The notes beneath the pieces are model-generated. The model saw only the letters and a list, made by a program, of their open reading frames with translations, searched no databases and had not been told where the DNA came from. 12,334 nt of DNA from assembly GCA_946482615.1 (NCBI GenBank), contig CAMLSF010000112.1:1-12334 (forward strand), given 5' to 3'. Within the stretch, counting starts at the first letter, position 1. Each line of letters opens with the position of its first letter. The stretch comes from an uncultured Chromatiaceae bacterium (GTDB lineage: Bacteria; Pseudomonadota; Gammaproteobacteria; Enterobacterales; Alteromonadaceae). Position numbers and translations under genes: made by a program. Shown here in pieces: positions 8,866-12,334 of this stretch.

Positions 8866-8893
8866 AGTCACAAGCTTAAAACTGCTTGTGGCT
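8866..8893 (+). other. Stem-loop in the 109-base gap before the deaminase gene
   Basis: Ten bases (8866-8875) pair with 8884-8893 around an eight-base A/T-rich loop, with one G-U wobble; the core is CACAAGC/GCTTGTG. No T-run follows, so it is not a standard Rho-independent terminator. It lies 29 bases upstream of the deaminase ATG. It could be an attenuator, a processing site or a protein site, or simply chance. The rest of the 8814-8922 gap holds a T-rich stretch at 8829-8846 and no clear promoter. Confidence 0.35.
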
Positions 8894-8922
8894 GATTTCA
8901 GATGATCTGCAGGATGAAGTGA

Positions 8923-9363
8923 ATGACAGACCCTTTTATGTTAGCCGCGATAGAACAAGCCAAAAAAAGTTTAGCCGAAGGTGGCATTCCTATAGGTTCA
9001 GTGCTGGTGATCGATGGCAAAATTGTTGGCCGTGGCCACAATCAGCGGGTGCAAAAAGGCAGTTGTGTGTTGCATGCCGAAATGGACTGTCTGGAAAATG
9101 CCGGTCGTTTAACGGCAAAAGATTACAAAAATGCGGTGTTGTATTCGACCTTATCCCCCTGTGATATGTGCAGTGGCACAGTGTTGCTGTACGGTATTCC
9201 CAGGGTGGTGATTGGTGAAAACCGTACTTTTCAGGGACCTGAAGACTACGTCAAAAGCCGGGGAGTGCAGCTGGTCGTTCAGGACAATGCTGAATGTGTG
9301 CAACTGATGCAGGACTTTATTGCCGCTAAACCAGAATTATGGAACGAAGATATAGGGGAATAA
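8923..9363 (+). CDS. Cytosine deaminase of the yeast Fcy1 type (zinc nucleoside/cytidine deaminase fold)
   Basis: This enzyme is predicted to hydrolyse cytosine to uracil and ammonia in pyrimidine salvage. Its 146 residues align with Saccharomyces cerevisiae Fcy1 (158) over nearly the whole length. Zinc ligands and the proton shuttle are present as His51 and Glu53 (HAE) and Cys80 and Cys83 (SPCDMC). Fcy1 substrate-contact residues are also matched: Asn40 in GRGHN (yeast Asn51), Phe103 (yeast Phe114), and Trp140 and Asp143 in the terminal WNEDIGE (yeast Trp152 and Asp155). These points favour Fcy1 over TadA tRNA adenosine deaminase, guanine deaminase or RibD. E. coli uses CodA, an unrelated amidohydrolase, for this reaction. 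The start is supported by AGGA at 8911-8914, eight bases upstream. The stop is one base before the diguanylate cyclase start. Substrate specificity is inferred from residues, not tested. Confidence 0.85.
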   Translation: MTDPFMLAAIEQAKKSLAEGGIPIGSVLVIDGKIVGRGHNQRVQKGSCVLHAEMDCLENAGRLTAKDYKNAVLYSTLSPCDMCSGTVLLYGIPRVVIGENRTFQGPEDYVKSRGVQLVVQDNAECVQLMQDFIAAKPELWNEDIGE

Positions 9364-9364
9364 T

Positions 9365-10984
9365 GTGAAGTTATGGCCTGTGGTGTTACATGGATTGTTG
9401 AGCATAACCCCGGCATGTGTTCATGCCTCAGGTTGGTTGCCGGCTGACCCGGGCTGGTTGTTGCTGGGGACAGCCGCATTTTTTATTGTTTCTGTGGCTT
9501 TGGCTTTTTTATTTTTTGTGTTTCGGGTCAATCGTAAGCTCAAAGCTATAGTTATCGCAGGCCAGCGTGCAGCTCTGATGCAACAAAACCGAAGCCGGGT
9601 TCTTTCAATGATTGTTGAGCAGGCCCCTTTGCAAAAGGTGCTGGACGCTCTGGTTGAAGGGGCAGAGCAAATGGATCCGTCGGCCAGTTGCACTGTGTTA
9701 TTGCTCGATGAGCAGGGACTTTTGCATGTGGCTTCGGCTCCGCATTTGCCGGATCAATACAATGCAGCTATTGAGGGGTTGGCTGCAGGTTATGGTGTGG
9801 GCTCCTGTGGCACTGCGGCCTTTCTCGGTCAGCGGGTGATAGTGGAAGACGTGCGGGTTCATCCGTATTGGCAACCTTATCAGGCCTTGGTTGACCTGGC
9901 AGGTATCCGTTCTTGCTGGTCTGAACCTATTAAAAATCGTCAGGGCAAAGTGTTAGGGACCTTTGCGATTTATCACAAAGAAGTAACAGTGCCTTCGGAG
10001 CAGGATATTCAGCTGATTAGCGAAAGTGCGGCTCTGGCAGAAATCTCAATAGAGCGCAGTCATGCGATAGAAGCGTTAAAACGCAGTGAAGAGCGGCACA
10101 GGTTGTTAGCGGATCATGCCACTGATGTGATCTGGACTATGGATCTGAGTGGGCATTTTACCTATATCAGCCCTTCGGCGCAGAAGCTGACCGGTTATAC
10201 GGTCACAGAGTTGATGCAACAACAAATGCAGCAACTGGTCACGCCTGATTCTTATGCTCAGGTGAAACTGCAAATGAAAAAAGCAGCCAAAGCTTTGCAG
10301 GAAGGGGAGGCGTATCCGGATTATGTGGGCGAAGTGGAACAGGTCTGTAAAGACGGTCGCCGGGTCTGGAGTGAAGTGAAAATCTCCGGCATGTACGATG
10401 CATCAGGCGTATTTGTTGGCATTTTGGGGGTAAGCCGGGATTTAACAGAACGCAGAAAAATTGAAGAACGGATGCGTTATATGGCGCAGCACGATACCTT
10501 AACGGGTTTGCCGAACCGCACTTTGTTTGCAGACCGCTTACACAAAGCCTTGCAGTACGCAACACGGCATCAAAAGACCCTGGCCTTAATGTTGTTGGAT
10601 TTAAACAAATTTAAACCAGTGAATGACACCCATGGTCATGCAGTGGGCGATTTGTTATTGCAGCAGGTGGCAGAACGGCTGCAACATGCAATCCGCTCGT
10701 CCGATACAGTGGCCCGTATTGGCGGGGATGAATTTATTATCTTGTTACCCCAGGTGGATGAACTGCAACATGCAACAACAGTGGCGGAAAAAATTCAGCA
10801 TGCGTTAGCCCAACCTTATGATATTCATGGTCTGGAAATCCAAATTGGCTGCAGCATTGGCCTGGCCTGTTATCCGCAGGATGGCGAAACAGATTTGGCA
10901 TTGAGCAAAGTGGCCGATCAGCGGATGTATCAGCAGAAAGCTGAACATCATGCGAGTCAGAGTAACATTGAATCTATCAGTTAG
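9365..10984 (+). CDS. Membrane-anchored GAF-PAS-GGDEF diguanylate cyclase
   Basis: The enzyme is predicted to make the second messenger cyclic di-GMP from two GTP, under control of two sensory domains. Its 539 residues run as follows. A hydrophobic N-terminus that may be a signal peptide is followed by a transmembrane helix at about 30-53. A GAF domain spans about 78-232, containing GYGVGSCGTAAFLGQ, and a PAS domain about 243-362, containing VIWTMDLSGHFTYIS and the closing DLTERRKIEERM. A GGDEF domain spans about 375-528. The active site GGDEF (453-457) is intact. RSSD at 444-447 lies five residues upstream, the normal inhibitory I-site, so product feedback is expected. There is no EAL domain. 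Translation starts at GTG 9365, with an AGGGG site at 9354-9358 inside the end of the deaminase gene. The one-base gap suggests co-transcription with the deaminase. The signal sensed is unknown. Confidence 0.93.
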   Translation: MKLWPVVLHGLLSITPACVHASGWLPADPGWLLLGTAAFFIVSVALAFLFFVFRVNRKLKAIVIAGQRAALMQQNRSRVLSMIVEQAPLQKVLDALVEGAEQMDPSASCTVLLLDEQGLLHVASAPHLPDQYNAAIEGLAAGYGVGSCGTAAFLGQRVIVEDVRVHPYWQPYQALVDLAGIRSCWSEPIKNRQGKVLGTFAIYHKEVTVPSEQDIQLISESAALAEISIERSHAIEALKRSEERHRLLADHATDVIWTMDLSGHFTYISPSAQKLTGYTVTELMQQQMQQLVTPDSYAQVKLQMKKAAKALQEGEAYPDYVGEVEQVCKDGRRVWSEVKISGMYDASGVFVGILGVSRDLTERRKIEERMRYMAQHDTLTGLPNRTLFADRLHKALQYATRHQKTLALMLLDLNKFKPVNDTHGHAVGDLLLQQVAERLQHAIRSSDTVARIGGDEFIILLPQVDELQHATTVAEKIQHALAQPYDIHGLEIQIGCSIGLACYPQDGETDLALSKVADQRMYQQKAEHHASQSNIESIS

Positions 10985-11235
10985 TTTTGCTCCGGTCAGT
11001 ATTAACTGGTTGTAAAGAAAAATGTTTTTCCCTTCTGCTAAGCAGTCGAACAAAAATCCAGACAGCGATACAGCAGCATATGGTAACTAATCCTGCCTGG
11101 GCCTGGATGCTGCAAGTTGAGCATTTCCTTGGCAGATAACGCCCGTTGTTGCTGTTGCCGCAGAAGCAAGACGGTTTTGCAAGTGCCCTTCAGTTTTGTG
11201 CCAACACGCTTTAACTCTGTCGTGGGCTGCATTGT
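10985..11235. other. Intergenic region between convergent genes, no recognisable gene
   Basis: These 251 bases lie between the stops of the plus-strand diguanylate cyclase and the minus-strand DUF2796 gene. A weak hairpin rich in wobble pairs near 10993-11010 is followed by a GAAAAATGTTTTTC stretch, which may act as a poor terminator. No good stem with a T-run is visible in either direction. Short minus-strand frames here (for example 11038-11232) lack a ribosome site and resemble no family I know. Confidence 0.5.
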
Positions 11236-11784
11236 TTAATTCAGCGAGAGTTGGGTTTGTTTTGGGCTTAGTGTGGCTGCTGCTTGACCTTGCTCTGTGA
11301 TCCAACTGCTGTTTATCTTTTGCAGTTTCGGAAACAGACTAAATAAATGCACCTGTACTGTCACTGGTGCAGTATTCGTTTTACAGCTGAGTCTGTAGCT
11401 GGCTTCTATATCACTATGACCTGAATTCTGGTGATCATGTGAGTGATGATGTTCTGTGGTCTGGTGTTGTTGCCGTTCAGTCAGATTGGATTGATGATGT
11501 TTCAGGCTGCATTGTGCGCCTTCAATCTGAAACAGCTGGTCAGCTGCAGCCAGCAGAGCAACGGTTTTTTGCACTGTTTCCGTTTCCGTCTGGTTTTGCA
11601 CCTGATGCTCAAAACCCAGAATATCTGAGCCTGTGGCGTAAAAGCTGATCTGTAACTCTGTTGCCAGTTTAAACAGCTCAAGCCTGGCTACACCATGTTC
11701 ATGGGCTCTGGTATCGGGTTGCTCTGCCAGACTGCAGAAGCTAAGTAGGGTATAACAACAAGTCAGAACAACGGGTAAGCGCAT
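11236..11784 (-). CDS. DUF2796 (ZrgA-like) periplasmic His-rich zinc-binding protein
   Basis: This is a predicted exported zinc-binding protein. The family includes ZrgA of the Vibrio cholerae Zrg zinc uptake system. I start at ATG 11784 (182 residues), six bases after GGAG at 11791-11794. The longer open frame upstream runs into the preceding gene and lacks a signal peptide. The chosen start gives MRLPVVLTCCYTLLSFCSLA, a signal peptide with cleavage near residue 20. The mature N-terminus has the DUF2796 hallmark AHEHGVARLEL, then GSDILGFEH at 52-60. A His-rich stretch lies at 96-123, including EHHHSHDHQ, and two cysteines (Cys92, Cys134) may form a disulphide. It follows a COG0523 GTPase gene by 56 bases on the same strand, a pairing typical of zinc-starvation regulons. 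The zinc role is inferred from family, histidines and neighbour. Confidence 0.85.
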   Translation of the reverse strand: MRLPVVLTCCYTLLSFCSLAEQPDTRAHEHGVARLELFKLATELQISFYATGSDILGFEHQVQNQTETETVQKTVALLAAADQLFQIEGAQCSLKHHQSNLTERQQHQTTEHHHSHDHQNSGHSDIEASYRLSCKTNTAPVTVQVHLFSLFPKLQKINSSWITEQGQAAATLSPKQTQLSLN

Positions 11785-11840
11785 AGTAGTCTCCGGATAT
11801 AACTGGATTGTCTGCTGGTTTAGTTGCTGCAGCGGTTCGA

Positions 11841-12334
11841 TCAGGCAAATTCGGCCTGAAATGGGTTTGGTAGTGCTTTCCAGTCGTTGATGGACAAAGC
11901 CAGCTCTTGTTCTGTCAGCAGACACTGCTCTAATTGTTTTAGCATCTGCTGTTGATCAAGCTGTTGACCAATAAACACCAGTTCTTGCCGGCAATCGCCA
12001 AAGGGTGCAGCAAAACTGCTCTGAATGTTGTGCACTGTTGCGGCGTCGTCCGGCCACTGATCCTCTGGCACTGCAAACCAGAATAAACCAGCCATGCCGT
12101 AACGGGCTATGCCACCGGCCTGATGCCATTGCCAGGCATAATCTGGCTCGCTGGCCAGCCAAAAATAACCCTTCGATCTCAGTAGTTTGCCTTGCGGCCA
12201 GTCCTGATGCAGGAAGTTATAAAATCGTTCCGGATGAAAGGGGATACGGGCCTGAAAAACAAAACTGCTGATGCCGTATTCTTCCGATTCAGCTTGATGT
12301 TCGCCCCGTAACTCTGTTAACCAGCCGGGCGCTT
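11841..12334 (-). CDS. COG0523/CobW-family GTPase, probable zinc metallochaperone (ZigA-like), N-terminus outside window
   Basis: Only the last 163 residues are present; the gene enters from the right edge. What is visible is the CobW C-terminal domain. It contains FVFQARIPFHPERFYNFL, the RSKGYFWLASEPDYAWQWHQAGG block and CRQELVFIGQQL, followed by a C-terminal stretch with CLLTEQEL. These blocks match the larger COG0523 proteins such as ZigA, which are usually about 400 residues and Zur-regulated. The P-loop, the CxCC metal motif and the GTP-binding NKxD motif would lie in the missing N-terminal part and cannot be checked here. Members use GTP to deliver zinc or other metals to client proteins in the cytoplasm. 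The neighbouring ZrgA-like gene supports zinc over cobalt. A Zur site, if present, should lie upstream of this gene, outside the window. Confidence 0.83.
   Translation of the reverse strand, partial: APGWLTELRGEHQAESEEYGISSFVFQARIPFHPERFYNFLHQDWPQGKLLRSKGYFWLASEPDYAWQWHQAGGIARYGMAGLFWFAVPEDQWPDDAATVHNIQSSFAAPFGDCRQELVFIGQQLDQQQMLKQLEQCLLTEQELALSINDWKALPNPFQAEFA

Noticed and set aside
11038..11232. 64-codon minus-strand frame just after the DUF2796 stop
   Set aside because: There is no ribosome site before its ATG, the composition is unlike neighbouring proteins, and no family is recognisable.
11785..11840. Possible Zur box between the GTPase and DUF2796 genes
   Set aside because: Only a half-site-like GTTATAT is present, without the second arm. 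The two genes probably share a promoter upstream of the GTPase.
11785..11925. N-terminal extension of the DUF2796 frame (47 extra residues)
   Set aside because: It overlaps the end of the upstream GTPase gene, has no ribosome site, and places the signal peptide internally. The ATG at 11784 has GGAG at good spacing followed by a signal peptide.

Overview
This window comes from a gammaproteobacterial chromosome. The evidence is HemN, TrhP/YegQ and YfhL homologues very close to the Escherichia coli proteins, a classical AcrAB/MexAB-type efflux operon, and Fnr-type control of hemN. The moderate GC content and gene mix would suit an Alishewanella/Rheinheimera-like aquatic bacterium, but that genus-level guess is inference. 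I see no insertion sequences, phage genes, CRISPR arrays, tRNA or rRNA genes.

Layout. Positions 1-5660 (minus strand) hold a complete tripartite RND multidrug efflux operon, in the order membrane fusion lipoprotein, AcrB-type pump, outer-membrane factor lipoprotein. The last gene is cut by the window edge. Its promoter overlaps a 22-bp inverted repeat of the TetR-family operator type, and no regulator gene lies in the window. The divergent gene is hemN (5864-7225), for anaerobic haem synthesis. It is preceded by an FNR/ANR-type box at exactly class II spacing from a plausible -10 element, and followed by a short Rho-independent terminator.

Positions 7297-8813 hold trhP (tRNA U34 hydroxylase, U32 family) overlapping a YfhL-type 2[4Fe-4S] ferredoxin gene, which points to one transcription unit and possibly one redox pathway. 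Next come a cytosine deaminase of the yeast Fcy1 type (8923-9363) and, one base later, a membrane-bound GAF-PAS-GGDEF diguanylate cyclase (9365-10984). A convergent gap without a recognisable gene (10985-11235) separates these from a minus-strand zinc-homeostasis pair: a His-rich DUF2796 (ZrgA-like) periplasmic protein and the C-terminal part of a COG0523/CobW-family GTPase.

Most of the window is ordinary conserved chromosome. The points most worth a second look are the trhP-ferredoxin overlap, the Fcy1-type deaminase coupled to a diguanylate cyclase, the two readable regulatory sites in the 5661-5863 divergent region, and the zinc pair. I found no clear sign of a wholly undescribed system.
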